This document shows, piece by piece, positions 46,682 to 55,723 of a stretch of 64,000 bases of DNA. The stretch's first letter is position 1. Each line of letters opens with the position of its first letter. This DNA comes from Zobellia laminariae. Its GTDB lineage: Bacteria; Bacteroidota; Bacteroidia; Flavobacteriales; Flavobacteriaceae. The notes below the pieces were generated by a model. The model had not been told where the DNA came from. It ran no database searches and was given only the letters and a program-made list of their open reading frames with translations. Where the stretch lies: positions 248,001-312,000 of the forward strand of contig NZ_RCNS01000002.1 in assembly GCF_009725995.1 (NCBI RefSeq). Direction: 5' to 3'. The translations under genes and the position numbers were made by a program.

Positions 46682-48508
46682 CTAGCTTAAAGATTGCATT
46701 TGCACTAATTTTTTATAGGAACCGTTCTTCGCGATAAGTTCATCGTGAGAGCCTTGTTCTACTATCTCTCCTTTTTGAAGTACTACTATGGTGTTGGCAT
46801 TTTGTATGGTAGAAAGTCTGTGTGCTATTACAATAGAAGTTCTGTTGCGCATCATTTTTTCTAGCGCATCTTGTACTAAGCGTTCACTTTCGGTATCTAG
46901 GGCAGAAGTGGCCTCATCCAAAATCATGATAGGAGGGTTCTTTAGTACTGCTCTAGCAATAGATAAACGTTGCTTTTGACCACCACTAAGTTTATTTCCG
47001 CTATCACCAATATTAGTATCGTAACCATTTGGTAAATCAGCTATGAAATCATGGGCATTGGCAATTTTAGCCGCTTCAATAATTTCTTCTTTGGTAGCAT
47101 TTTCCTTTCCTAAGGAAATGTTGCTGGCCACGGTATCATTAAATAAGATGGAGTCTTGAGTAACAAGTCCCATAAGACCACGTAATGATTTTTTAGAGAG
47201 GTCTTTAATATTTTGCCCATCTATGGATATCTCACCTTCATTTACATCATAAAAACGAGTAACTAAGTTGGCGATGGTACTCTTACCACTACCTGATTGG
47301 CCTACAAGAGCTACAGTTTCTCCTTTAGGAACGTTTAGATTGAAGTTCTTGAGCACATATTCATCTTCATATTTAAAGGATATGTTCTTAAGCTCTATTC
47401 CGGTGTCAAAAGTTTCTTTGATTAAGGCATTAGGCTTTTCAACAATAGGGTTTTCTGTTTCAAGAATTTCCATAACTCGCTCAGCAGCAGCATTTCCTTT
47501 TTTAACGCTATACGAGGCTTTACTAATAGCTTTTGCAGGCGTTAAAATTTGATAAGAAAGTCCCATATAGGTAATGAAAAGACCAGGTGCCAATGACTTT
47601 TCTACAAGAACCATTTGCCCACCATACCATAGGATAACACCAATAGCAGCAATACCAAAGAATTCACTAGTTGGTGAGGCAAGGTTTTGTCTGTTGAGTA
47701 AGCTGTTGGAAAAATTAAAAAATCTCTTGGTGGAAGCTTGAAAAGTTTTTGAAAATCGAGATTCTGCATTGAACGCTTTTATAACCCGCAGACCTCCTAA
47801 GGTTTCCTCTAAAATTGATAAGAAAAGCCCCTGTTCTTTTTGAACCTTATCTGATTTCTTTTTTAAAGACTTCCCTATTAACGAAATTAAAAAACCCGAA
47901 AGAGGAAGAAATAAAAATACAAATAAAGTTAATTTAGGACTTATAGCTAGCATGGCTATAATCGTGAAGATTATAGTCAATGGTTCTCTTACTATCAGTT
48001 CCAATATTGATAGAAAAGAATGTTGAATTTCTAAAACATCTGAGGTAATACGGGCAATAGTATCACCTTTTCTTTTTTCGGAGTAATAGGAGATAGGTAA
48101 CTCTATAGTTTTGTCATATAGCTCATTTCGCAAATCCTTAAGTACACCATTACGTAAAAATGTAATGAAATACATGGCTAGGTAATTAAATACGTTCTTC
48201 ATGAAGAACATACTAATTATTAACACAACCATGAGTATGAGAACATCTCCTGAATCACCATCCTGACTTCTTTCGGTAACGAAAAAATTAAGGTATTCCA
48301 TTATATAATCCTTCAATTCAGAAATACCGCGCCATACTGGTTTTTCGTTTACCGGCTTGGTATTATTGAACATAACTGTCAACATCGGAAACAACGAAAT
48401 CATTGCCAATGTAGAGAACAGCGCATAGAGTATATTGGATACAATATTTAAAAAAGCGTATATTTTGTACGGTTTAGCAAACCGAAGAATCTTTTTAAAA
48501 TACTCCAT
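46682..48508 (-). CDS. ABC exporter (fused permease-ATPase, MsbA-like)
   Basis: The 608-residue half-transporter has six transmembrane segments (about 15-330) and a C-terminal ATPase: Walker A GQSGSGKST, Q-loop, signature LSGGQKQR, Walker B IMILDEATS and the H-loop AHRLST. It acts as a homodimer. It is the last of a likely three-gene run with a phosphohexomutase and a polyprenyl-type glycosyltransferase, which supports export of a lipid or glycolipid; MsbA is the closest well-known model. The ATG overlaps the phosphohexomutase stop by one base (TAATG). Confidence 0.87.
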   Translation of the reverse strand: MEYFKKILRFAKPYKIYAFLNIVSNILYALFSTLAMISLFPMLTVMFNNTKPVNEKPVWRGISELKDYIMEYLNFFVTERSQDGDSGDVLILMVVLIISMFFMKNVFNYLAMYFITFLRNGVLKDLRNELYDKTIELPISYYSEKRKGDTIARITSDVLEIQHSFLSILELIVREPLTIIFTIIAMLAISPKLTLFVFLFLPLSGFLISLIGKSLKKKSDKVQKEQGLFLSILEETLGGLRVIKAFNAESRFSKTFQASTKRFFNFSNSLLNRQNLASPTSEFFGIAAIGVILWYGGQMVLVEKSLAPGLFITYMGLSYQILTPAKAISKASYSVKKGNAAAERVMEILETENPIVEKPNALIKETFDTGIELKNISFKYEDEYVLKNFNLNVPKGETVALVGQSGSGKSTIANLVTRFYDVNEGEISIDGQNIKDLSKKSLRGLMGLVTQDSILFNDTVASNISLGKENATKEEIIEAAKIANAHDFIADLPNGYDTNIGDSGNKLSGGQKQRLSIARAVLKNPPIMILDEATSALDTESERLVQDALEKMMRNRTSIVIAHRLSTIQNANTIVVLQKGEIVEQGSHDELIAKNGSYKKLVQMQSLS

Positions 48509-50217
48509 TAACCGAGATTAAGTTCCCTAAGAATGTTTTGAATTTTAATATCAAGTTCTTTAGAAACCTTTTTGAAATCTTCCGCTTTGTCCAATTTCGT
48601 GTTTGTACTGATATAAAACTTAACCTTAGGTTCAGTTCCACTTGGCCTTGCAGCTATTCTGGTACCGTCTTCAGTTTCGTATATCAATACGTTAGATTTT
48701 GGAATATCTATTGCTTTTTCTTCACCAGTAAGTACATTTTTGGCGATAGAAGTATTGTAGTCTTCAATCCATTTTACTTTTGAACCAGCTACGGAAGAAA
48801 CAGGATTCTCTTTAAAGTCTTTCAACATTTGTTTGATTTCTTCAGCACCGCTCATTCCCTTTTTAGTAATAGAAATAAGTTTTTCTTTATAGAAACCATA
48901 ATCAACATAACAGTCAATTAATTGTTTGTAAAATGAGCTACCATTGGCTTTTGCCTGAGCTGCTATTTCACAAGCCAGTAGGGTAGAGGTAACGGCATCT
49001 TTGTCACGAACAAAATCGCCTACCATATAACCAAAGCTTTCTTCTCCACCACCAATAAAATTAGATTCAGGGAAGTCTTTTATCATCTTTCCAATCCATT
49101 TAAAACCAGTAAGAGCGGTCTTAAATTCTACGCCGTAGGCTTTTGCCATGGCTTCCATCATTGGAGTAGAAACGATTGTAGTTGCAATGAATTCATTGCC
49201 TTTAAATCCTTTTTGTTTTTGTTGGTCCAAAAGAAATTTGGTCATCAAAATCATGGCTTGGTTGCCATTAACGATTTCCATTTCTCCGTCAAGGTTACGA
49301 ACTGCAATACCTAAACGGTCACTATCAGGGTCTGTGCCAACAACCATATCAGCACCTATTTCTTTGGCCTTAGTAACCGCCATAGAAAGAGCTTCTGGCT
49401 CCTCAGGGTTTGGTGATTTTACAGTTGGAAAATCTCCATTTGGTTTAGCTTGCTCTTCAATTATGGTTACATTCTTATAACCTGCTCTTTTCAATACCTC
49501 TGGAATAGCAGTTATTGATGTTCCGTGAAGCGAAGTGAAAACGAGTTTAAAATCGTCTTTACCGGCAGCATTAAAATTCCCTTTAGCTACAGAAGCTTCA
49601 ATAAAAGCTTCATCCACATCTTTATCTATAATCTCAATAAGACTATCGTTTGCCTCAAAATTTATATCTTCAAAAGAAAGCGAGTTGATTTCAGAAATGA
49701 TTTCGCCATCTTGTGGTGGTACAATTTGTCCACCATCCGTCCAGTATACTTTATAACCGTTGTATTCTGGTGGGTTGTGAGAAGCAGTCAAGACAATACC
49801 TGCATGACACTCTAAATGTCTTACGGCAAATGAAAGCTCTGGAGTAGTACGCAATTCTGAAAACAAGTAAACCTTGATACCGTTTGCAGAAAGGACTTCC
49901 GCCACAGTTCTTGCTAGGGTATCACTATTATGACGGCAATCAAAAGCGATAACCACTTTTAAATCTTTTTTACCGTATGTTTTTATAATATAGTTACTAA
50001 GGCCTTGTGTACTCTTGCCTAAAGTGTATTTGTTTATTCTATTTGTACCTACGCCCATAACACCGCGCATACCACCCGTACCAAATTCCATTTGTTTGTA
50101 AAAACGGTCTTTTAGCTCATCGGTATCGTTATCGATTAAGTTTTGGACTTCTTTTCTTACTTCTGGGTCAAAAAAATCGGTTAACCAAGATTTGGCGGTA
50201 TTTAAAATGGCATCCAT
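48508..50217 (-). CDS. Phosphoglucomutase/phosphomannomutase family enzyme
   Basis: The 569-residue alpha-D-phosphohexomutase has the phosphoserine loop TASHNPPEYNG (S146), the metal-binding loop DPDSDRLG (D296, D298, D300), the sugar-binding GGGEESFGYM loop and the phosphate-binding RPSGTEPKVKFY near the C-terminus. The length and motif wording match the long bacterial PgcA/PGM2 type, which converts glucose-1-phosphate and glucose-6-phosphate. This would supply sugar precursors for envelope or trehalose synthesis. It sits between a GT2 gene (39 bp) and the ABC exporter gene (one-base overlap). Confidence 0.92.
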   Translation of the reverse strand: MDAILNTAKSWLTDFFDPEVRKEVQNLIDNDTDELKDRFYKQMEFGTGGMRGVMGVGTNRINKYTLGKSTQGLSNYIIKTYGKKDLKVVIAFDCRHNSDTLARTVAEVLSANGIKVYLFSELRTTPELSFAVRHLECHAGIVLTASHNPPEYNGYKVYWTDGGQIVPPQDGEIISEINSLSFEDINFEANDSLIEIIDKDVDEAFIEASVAKGNFNAAGKDDFKLVFTSLHGTSITAIPEVLKRAGYKNVTIIEEQAKPNGDFPTVKSPNPEEPEALSMAVTKAKEIGADMVVGTDPDSDRLGIAVRNLDGEMEIVNGNQAMILMTKFLLDQQKQKGFKGNEFIATTIVSTPMMEAMAKAYGVEFKTALTGFKWIGKMIKDFPESNFIGGGEESFGYMVGDFVRDKDAVTSTLLACEIAAQAKANGSSFYKQLIDCYVDYGFYKEKLISITKKGMSGAEEIKQMLKDFKENPVSSVAGSKVKWIEDYNTSIAKNVLTGEEKAIDIPKSNVLIYETEDGTRIAARPSGTEPKVKFYISTNTKLDKAEDFKKVSKELDIKIQNILRELNLG

Positions 50218-50256
50218 AGTCGTGTCTATATTATGTGTGTTTATTAGCGTTTAAAA

Positions 50257-51231
50257 TTACGAAGAATATTGCTTTGCTTTTGCGTCTGAGCCTATTTCTT
50301 CGGAAATGGTATAACGTGTTTCGTTTTTTCGTGATCTTATTAAAATTTCGCCTAAAAATCCGGCTAAAAATAATTGAGTACCTATAATCATTGCAGTAAG
50401 CGCAATGAAAAATTGTGGTCGATCAGTTATTAATCGTCCATAAGGGTTGATAAAAAGCTTATCGACACCTAAATAAATGGCAAAACCGAAGCCTATGATG
50501 AACATTAGGACTCCTAAAGCCCCAAATAAATGCATGGGTTGACGACCAAATTTAGATACAAACCAAATGGTGAGCAAATCTAGAAAACCGTTTATAAAAC
50601 GTTCCATCCCAAATTTGGTCTTACCATACTTACGGGCTTGATGCTTAACAACTTTTTCTCCTATGTTACCGTAACCGGCATTTTTTGCTAAAACGGGGAT
50701 GTAACGATGCATTTCGCCTGAAACCTCAATGGTTTTAATTACTTTTTTGTCAAAAGCTTTTAAACCGCAATTAAAGTCGTGGAGCTTTACGCCCGAAGTT
50801 CGTCTAGCTGCCCAGTTGAATAGCTTAGAAGGCATGTTCTTGAAGAGAACAGAATCAAAACGTTTTTTCTTCCAACCAGAAACTAAATCAAACTTGTCTT
50901 CCTTTATTAATCGGTACAGTTCAGGAATTTCTTCTGGATCATCCTGCAGGTCGGCATCCATAGTAATAACTACATTGCCTTCTGCTGCTTTAAAGCCAGC
51001 GTGTAGTGCTTGGGATTTACCAAAATTAGTTCTGAATCGTAATCCTTTTACATTTGGGTTAGATTCAGAGAGCCCTGTAATAATCTTCCAAGAATCATCA
51101 GTACTACCATCATCAATAAAAAGAATCTCGTAGCTAAAGTCATTGGAGCGTAATACGGTTACAATCCAATCATGAAGTTCTTTTAAAGATTCTTCTTCGT
51201 TAAGTAAGGGTATAATTATGGACAGATCCAT
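50257..51231 (-). CDS. GT2 glycosyltransferase, polyprenyl-phosphate type
   Basis: The 324-residue protein has a cytoplasmic GT2 domain (IIPLLNEEESL, FIDDGSTDDSW, DADLQDDPEE at 92-101). Two C-terminal transmembrane helices (about 235-255 and 270-300) are followed by a charged tail. This DPM1/ArnC/GtrB-like form transfers a sugar from a nucleotide donor to undecaprenyl phosphate. The sugar is not predictable. A -7 box (TATTTTTG) lies 22 bp before the ATG. Confidence 0.9.
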   Translation of the reverse strand: MDLSIIIPLLNEEESLKELHDWIVTVLRSNDFSYEILFIDDGSTDDSWKIITGLSESNPNVKGLRFRTNFGKSQALHAGFKAAEGNVVITMDADLQDDPEEIPELYRLIKEDKFDLVSGWKKKRFDSVLFKNMPSKLFNWAARRTSGVKLHDFNCGLKAFDKKVIKTIEVSGEMHRYIPVLAKNAGYGNIGEKVVKHQARKYGKTKFGMERFINGFLDLLTIWFVSKFGRQPMHLFGALGVLMFIIGFGFAIYLGVDKLFINPYGRLITDRPQFFIALTAMIIGTQLFLAGFLGEILIRSRKNETRYTISEEIGSDAKAKQYSS

Positions 51232-51253
51232 TCACAGTTTCTATAAGTCTGAC

Positions 51254-51261
51254 CAAAAATA
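51254..51261 (-). promoter_or_regulatory. -7 element for the GT2-phosphohexomutase-ABC run
   Basis: On the minus strand this reads TATTTTTG, an exact TAnnTTTG, 22 bp before the GT2 ATG at 51231. No -33 match is clear. Confidence 0.45.
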
Positions 51262-51430
51262 CAATTTTGATACTGAAGTCATTTAAACTTTTAGGCTATA
51301 ACGCTTCTTTCTTAATGGGGACTTAATTTTTAGTTTTACAATTTATAATATACGAATAAGTTAAGATATTGATAATTATGAAATTAAGAAGCTTAACCGA
51401 ATATAAATTAGTAAATATTAAAAAAGATAT

Positions 51431-51952
51431 TTAATAGGCCGGCTTCTCTTTTTTAAGAATTAGACCGGTAATAACACCTACAACAAGACCAATAAGAATG
51501 TTCATGATTAAAATTATTGGATAAGACATCCAAGAGAATGACTTCTGCATTTCAATACCTTTATCAATCTCTTCCTCGGTTAGTTTAGGGTTATCTATTA
51601 AGGCTTCCTGTTTTGCAATCTCATACATCTTATCCATGTATTCTGGTTCTACATAACTAGAGAAAACATAAAAATAAAGTATACCTAAGATACCCGCTAT
51701 GAGAGCAACGCCCGCACCAACTTTTAAGGCCTCGGAAATTGTAAGATAATTTAGATTACTTTTTTTAAATTGATAGATGCCTAATACTATACCAACAATT
51801 AAAATTAAAGTTTGCGTACCTTGAACTGCAAGACCACGTTCATAATGCATGTCCATAGTATAGAGCATTATACCAAATGCAATGCCAATACCGCCTACAA
51901 GCAGGCCGTAATTAAAAGCAAACTTTCCTGTTTCAGCTTTACTTTCTTCCAT
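51431..51952 (-). CDS. DUF4199 family membrane protein
   Basis: The ATG at 51952 gives 173 residues; the TTG at 51979 would add a hydrophilic leader not seen in the family. Four hydrophobic helices (about 14-33, 43-58, 73-95 and 142-167) surround a charged segment, EYMDKMYEIAKQEAL. This matches DUF4199, which often lies beside polyprenyl glycosyltransferases in flavobacteria. The function is unknown. A TAACTTTG -7 box is 25 bp upstream. Confidence 0.82.
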   Translation of the reverse strand: MEESKAETGKFAFNYGLLVGGIGIAFGIMLYTMDMHYERGLAVQGTQTLILIVGIVLGIYQFKKSNLNYLTISEALKVGAGVALIAGILGILYFYVFSSYVEPEYMDKMYEIAKQEALIDNPKLTEEEIDKGIEMQKSFSWMSYPIILIMNILIGLVVGVITGLILKKEKPAY

Positions 51953-51976
51953 TTTGTTATCTTTTTTGGTTGTTTT

Positions 51977-51984
51977 CAAAGTTA
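51977..51984 (-). promoter_or_regulatory. -7 element for the DUF4199 gene
   Basis: The minus strand reads TAACTTTG, an exact TAnnTTTG, 24 bp before the ATG at 51952. It is divergent from the L31 promoter. Confidence 0.45.
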
Positions 51985-52052
51985 GTGGTTGTTTTTGTTT
52001 CTTTGTTACAGAAGAAAATATCTTTTTTTGTTTCTTTTTTTTAGGATTTAGA

Positions 52053-52082
52053 TTGTGGGTTAAATAAAATTAATTAAATTTG
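52053..52082 (+). promoter_or_regulatory. Strong Bacteroidota promoter of the L31 gene
   Basis: TTG (52053-52055), an exact 19-bp spacer and TAAATTTG (52075-52082) match the consensus TTG-N19-TAnnTTTG fully. It lies 51 bp before the L31 ATG. Confidence 0.85.
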
Positions 52083-52092
52083 CAGCCTTAAA

Positions 52093-52134
52093 ATGAGTGC
52101 CTGTTGGAATGGGTGCGTAAAATTTTATTTATAA
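52093..52134 (+). other. 13-codon upstream ORF overlapping the L31 start
   Basis: ATG at 52093 opens an ORF for [13 protein letters not shown]. Its TAA stop (52132-52134) shares a base with the L31 ATG (52134-52136) in a TAATG overlap. It begins 10 bp after the promoter. Two Cys residues and a Trp are unusual for random sequence. It may be a leader peptide or chance. Confidence 0.4.
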
Positions 52135-52442
52135 TGAAGAAAGATATACACCCAGAAAATTATAGATTAGTAGCTTTTAAAGACATGTCTAACGACGAGG
52201 TTTTTTTAACTAAATCTACAGCGGTTACCAAAGAAACTTTAGAAGTTGACGGTGTTGAATACCCAGTTGTAAAATTGGAAATTTCAAGAACATCTCATCC
52301 TTTTTATACTGGTAAAGCTAAACTTCTGGATACTGCAGGACGTATTGATAAGTTCAAGAACAAATACGACAAGTTTAAGAAAAAACCAGCAGCTCCAGCA
52401 CCGGCAGCTAATGAAGAGAAAGCTGATACAGAAGAAAAATAA
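52134..52442 (+). CDS. rpmE2: Ribosomal protein bL31, type B
   Basis: The 102-residue protein begins [19 protein letters not shown] and has [15 protein letters not shown], the type B signature. It has no Cys at all, so it cannot bind zinc as type A L31 does. The Ala/Pro/Glu-rich tail is an extension typical of Bacteroidota. The ATG at 52134 is the family start; an upstream TTG (52104) would add a foreign leader. It belongs to the 50S subunit. Expression is likely high, given the exact promoter and a terminator right after the gene. Confidence 0.96.
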   Translation: MKKDIHPENYRLVAFKDMSNDEVFLTKSTAVTKETLEVDGVEYPVVKLEISRTSHPFYTGKAKLLDTAGRIDKFKNKYDKFKKKPAAPAPAANEEKADTEEK

Positions 52443-52463
52443 TTTCTTTTATAATATATTTAC

Positions 52464-52493
52464 AAAGCCTCCACAATTGTCGGAGGCTTTTTT
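52464..52493 (+). terminator. Intrinsic terminator of the L31 gene
   Basis: AAAGCCTCC (52464-52472) pairs with GGAGGCTTT (52482-52490) around a 9-nt loop, with a T-run to 52493. It lies 22 bp past the stop. Confidence 0.9.
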
Positions 52494-52578
52494 AGTTTAT
52501 AACATGGCCAATATTTGTACGATTGACCAGACGGATTAGAAAAGCAGAATACTTATTTTAGCAAAAAAATAACCAGCC

Positions 52579-53754
52579 ATGAACTACATTCTTTTTGACG
52601 GTACGGTAAGAGAGAACTTGTTACCCTTCACTTTTACAAGGCCTGTAGCCGATATACGCGTAGGTATATTGACCATAAGGGAAAAGTGGGAAAAGTATTT
52701 GGGGAATACCACAACTACCATAACCGAAGAGTATCTGTCTGAGAAGTTTCCAATGGTTGAGATGGAGGAAAATGTATTGATTAACGCTTCTTTTTTACCG
52801 AATCAAAAATTGATAGACCTAGTTCAGGACTTAAAAGAAAACGAGGCTATTTTTCAAGGTGATGAAGTCATCGCTTTTTTTACCAATGAAAGTCAAGAAG
52901 AAGTAGATTTTGATACTTATAAGCAAATTGAATTTGAAGACGAATTAATTCAAATAGTGAATACTTGGGATGTTTTCTCTAAAAATGGAGCAGCCTTACA
53001 GGCGGATTTTGATTTTATAACCGCAGGAAGAAAAAGTCAGCCTATACCTAAAAGTAATACTTTAATACACCCTGAGCGAATTTTCATGGAAGAAGGCGCC
53101 CAGGTAGAACATAGTATTTTGAATGCTACGGATGGTCCTATTTATTTGGGTAAAAACTCAGAGATATGGGAAGGTAATCTTATTCGTGGTGCTTTTGCAC
53201 TTTGTGATAATGCGGTTGTAAAAATGGGAGCTAAAATTTATGGAGCTACTACTATAGGACCTTACGGAAAGGTTTGTGGTGAAATTAGCAACTCTGTAAT
53301 TTTTGGATACTCTAGTAAGGGTCATGAGGGGTATCTGGGTAATGCTGTTTTAGGTGAGTGGTGTAATATTGGTGCAGATTCTAATAACTCCAACCTTAAA
53401 AATAACTATGCTAATGTGCGTATATGGAATTATGCCAGCGAAAGTTTTGAGCAAACCGGCTTGCAGTTTTGCGGCCTAATGATGGGTGATCATAGCAAAA
53501 CGGCCATAAATACAATGTTCAATACAGGTACGGTAATAGGGGTAAACTGTAATATTTATGTTCCTGGTTTTCCACGTAATTTTGTCCCTAGCTTTAGTTG
53601 GGGTGGAGCTTCAGGTTTCTCTACTTATGGTACATCAAAAGCTTTTGAGACGGCCAAAGTTATGATGGCCAGAAGAAATGTAGAGTTTGATGATAAGGAA
53701 GCCCGTATTTTAGAACACGTCTTTGAGTTGACTAAAAAGTGGCGTAACTACTAA
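52579..53754 (+). CDS. GlmU-like putative sugar nucleotidyltransferase
   Basis: The 391-residue protein has an N-terminal part starting MNYILFDGTVRENLLPFTFTRP, in the alternative GlmU family of Bacteroidota. A C-terminal left-handed beta-helix follows with hexapeptide repeats (about 185-330: EGAQVEHSIL, IYLGKNSEIW, VKMGAKIYG). It resembles enzymes joining N-acetylglucosamine-1-phosphate uridylyl and acetyl transfer, but no experimental activity is known for this branch. It would supply UDP-GlcNAc for cell-wall synthesis. No promoter with both boxes is visible. Confidence 0.85.
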   Translation: MNYILFDGTVRENLLPFTFTRPVADIRVGILTIREKWEKYLGNTTTTITEEYLSEKFPMVEMEENVLINASFLPNQKLIDLVQDLKENEAIFQGDEVIAFFTNESQEEVDFDTYKQIEFEDELIQIVNTWDVFSKNGAALQADFDFITAGRKSQPIPKSNTLIHPERIFMEEGAQVEHSILNATDGPIYLGKNSEIWEGNLIRGAFALCDNAVVKMGAKIYGATTIGPYGKVCGEISNSVIFGYSSKGHEGYLGNAVLGEWCNIGADSNNSNLKNNYANVRIWNYASESFEQTGLQFCGLMMGDHSKTAINTMFNTGTVIGVNCNIYVPGFPRNFVPSFSWGGASGFSTYGTSKAFETAKVMMARRNVEFDDKEARILEHVFELTKKWRNY

Positions 53755-53769
53755 GTTTTTTTCTGTTTT

Positions 53770-55500
53770 TTATTTATTTTGAGAAGCTGCCAATTGTTTT
53801 AAAATGGCCACTATGCTTTTGGCGTTTTCAATACTAGGAGCTTCAATCTCAATTCTGTTTTCGTAGTTTTGAACCTCACCATCTTCGTAAACCTTTACTA
53901 GTTTTTCGGAAGACTTGATGCCAATTTCTGCCCAAACCCTTTTTCCGGACACCTTAACTTTACTGTTTTGTTTGTTTAAGTCCTGAGCGCTGAATTCAAA
54001 AACATTTTCAGTAGTCTTTTTAGAGCTAGATTCTATTTTGGTAAATCTAAACGTGCTAGTTTCCGTTTCTAAAAGTTCTATTTGTTGTTCGTATTGAAGG
54101 CTGGTGCTTTGTACAGGTTTTATTTCCTTGCTAAGTAGTGATAATGCTTCTTCTAAGCTTGTTTCATGTTTTTCGGTACTTTTTATTGTCTGATTCTCAA
54201 AGTGCTTTATTAAGGATTGTAAGGCTTCTTTACCAATAAGAGCCTCGTCATACGAATTGAAGTATACGAAAAGCTGTTTTTCGTAATCCTCTGTTTCACC
54301 ATTGAGGGTGTGACCAATATAGTAGTCACCTTTATTGGTGTTTAAAACAAGGTAGAGTCTTGTTTTCTTATCTTTAAAACTTATGCTATTTTCATTTATA
54401 TCCGTAAGGTTAAAGAAATATAGATGCTCCTCATTTTTGTCGGATATCGTTTCTTTTTGAGAAAAAGTGGCCATGTAATCATCTAAAGCCAAGTTTTGAA
54501 CTGTTGTTCTGCCGTCAGATTCTATACCATTAATATTGTCGTTTATATATTTTAATGCATTCTTTATGGTCATGACATCCGGTTTGGAGGAGTCAAATTC
54601 TGTTTTTGCTAGTGGAGCAACACCTTTAAGGATCTTATGTATGTTTTTTCCATTGGCTAATGAATTAGCATAAAATAGCACTTTATCAGTATAACCTTTA
54701 AGAACGTCATCGCTATAGAACTTAATGCCTGCAATATCTTTTTTCGTACCCATTTCAATAAGAAACTCATCGCCGGAAATCTTATAATTTACCGAGTTAG
54801 GATTTAGTAGGGATAAGTTAAATTCAAAACGTTCCTTTTTTGACCCCAATGTTCGTTCTAAAATAACGAGACCAGGTCTTTTGGCATCTGGGTTAAGCTG
54901 TTGTACTATTTCGTGTTTTGGTAGATTAACGTTACTAATATTATTTTTTAGCCATTGCAAGTGTTCGTCATAAGAATTTAAAACAAGTGTCTTTTTATCA
55001 ACTTCAATTGCTTCAGGAATGGCATCTTCAATAGCATTTTCTAAATCACGACCGTTATCTGCATTTAGGCCATATAAGGTAAAACTTGGTATGTAAGCTA
55101 TTTTGTCACCTTCATCCGTTATTCTTTTAATTAGCTTTTGTTTTCCTTTAACCGTTAATTCTATAAGAAATACATCTCGTTTTGTAAAAGACCTAACTGC
55201 ATTTGTATTAATGTCCGAAAGTGCAAACGAGTATGTGGTTGCAACTTCGTTCCCTTTACTATTTACTTCGCGAACCGTATAATTATAATAACCAGGGGAA
55301 CTGGTAGTAAGCTCTTGATTAAAAGTTAATTTATTTGCTTCTACCGAGCTCAGTAATTCTTGAATTTTGGCTATTTTCTCTTGTAAAATTGCTTCTTGAG
55401 CAAGTGTAATACTAGAAGTGAAAAGTATAAAAATTAATAGGATAGGAGCTAGGTATGAAGGAATGTTTTTAGAAGTAAAAATCACAGTAGTTGGTTTCAA
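53770..55500 (-). CDS. Secreted protein of four divergent ~136-residue repeats, unknown function
   Basis: The 576-residue product has a signal-like N-terminus (about 14-34). Its mature part contains four related units with the signature F-x-F-x(3)-[DL]-[IL]-N near residues 90, 225, 361 and 501. Each has a preceding helix (about 43, 181, 312 and 449) and a following set of strands (for example FLIELTVKGKQKLIKRI and FLIEMGTKKDIAGIKFY). I do not recognise the domain. The start is TTG at 55500 or GTG at 55485; no ATG is available. A -7 box TATATTTG lies at 55557-55564 on the minus strand. Confidence 0.78.
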   Translation of the reverse strand: MKPTTVIFTSKNIPSYLAPILLIFILFTSSITLAQEAILQEKIAKIQELLSSVEANKLTFNQELTTSSPGYYNYTVREVNSKGNEVATTYSFALSDINTNAVRSFTKRDVFLIELTVKGKQKLIKRITDEGDKIAYIPSFTLYGLNADNGRDLENAIEDAIPEAIEVDKKTLVLNSYDEHLQWLKNNISNVNLPKHEIVQQLNPDAKRPGLVILERTLGSKKERFEFNLSLLNPNSVNYKISGDEFLIEMGTKKDIAGIKFYSDDVLKGYTDKVLFYANSLANGKNIHKILKGVAPLAKTEFDSSKPDVMTIKNALKYINDNINGIESDGRTTVQNLALDDYMATFSQKETISDKNEEHLYFFNLTDINENSISFKDKKTRLYLVLNTNKGDYYIGHTLNGETEDYEKQLFVYFNSYDEALIGKEALQSLIKHFENQTIKSTEKHETSLEEALSLLSKEIKPVQSTSLQYEQQIELLETETSTFRFTKIESSSKKTTENVFEFSAQDLNKQNSKVKVSGKRVWAEIGIKSSEKLVKVYEDGEVQNYENRIEIEAPSIENAKSIVAILKQLAASQNK

Positions 55501-55556
55501 GAGTTAATGGTTGATTAGCGTATAAACTGCTTACAAACAAGTGTTTTATTTTCGGT

Positions 55557-55564
55557 CAAATATA
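55557..55564 (-). promoter_or_regulatory. -7 element for the four-repeat protein gene
   Basis: On the minus strand this reads TATATTTG, an exact TAnnTTTG, 57 bp before the TTG start. No -33 match. Confidence 0.4.
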
Positions 55565-55659
55565 GAATATTAGATTAAGAGCGGCAGGTAAAGACGTGTT
55601 TTTTAATGGGGTAATAAATTGATACCGTTCATGTTTGCTATGGGCTAGGTACAAGTTTG

Positions 55660-55667
55660 TATATTTG
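55660..55667 (+). promoter_or_regulatory. -7 element for mtaB
   Basis: TATATTTG matches TAnnTTTG exactly and lies 56 bp before the mtaB ATG. A TTTG at 55633-55637 gives a spacing of 22, which is longer than usual. Confidence 0.45.
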
Positions 55668-55723
55668 CATTCTCTAAAAAAATATAGTTTCAATTGAATA
55701 CGAAAGCGGAAAGAGATCAGGAT

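Noticed and set aside
51378..51434. 18-codon ORF on the plus strand ending at the DUF4199 stop
   Set aside because: Very short, no promoter, and overlaps the end of the opposing gene; likely chance in AT-rich DNA.
52104..52133. TTG-started N-terminal extension of ribosomal protein L31
   Set aside because: The family begins at MKKDIHP; the extra ten residues have no counterpart and arise from the leader.
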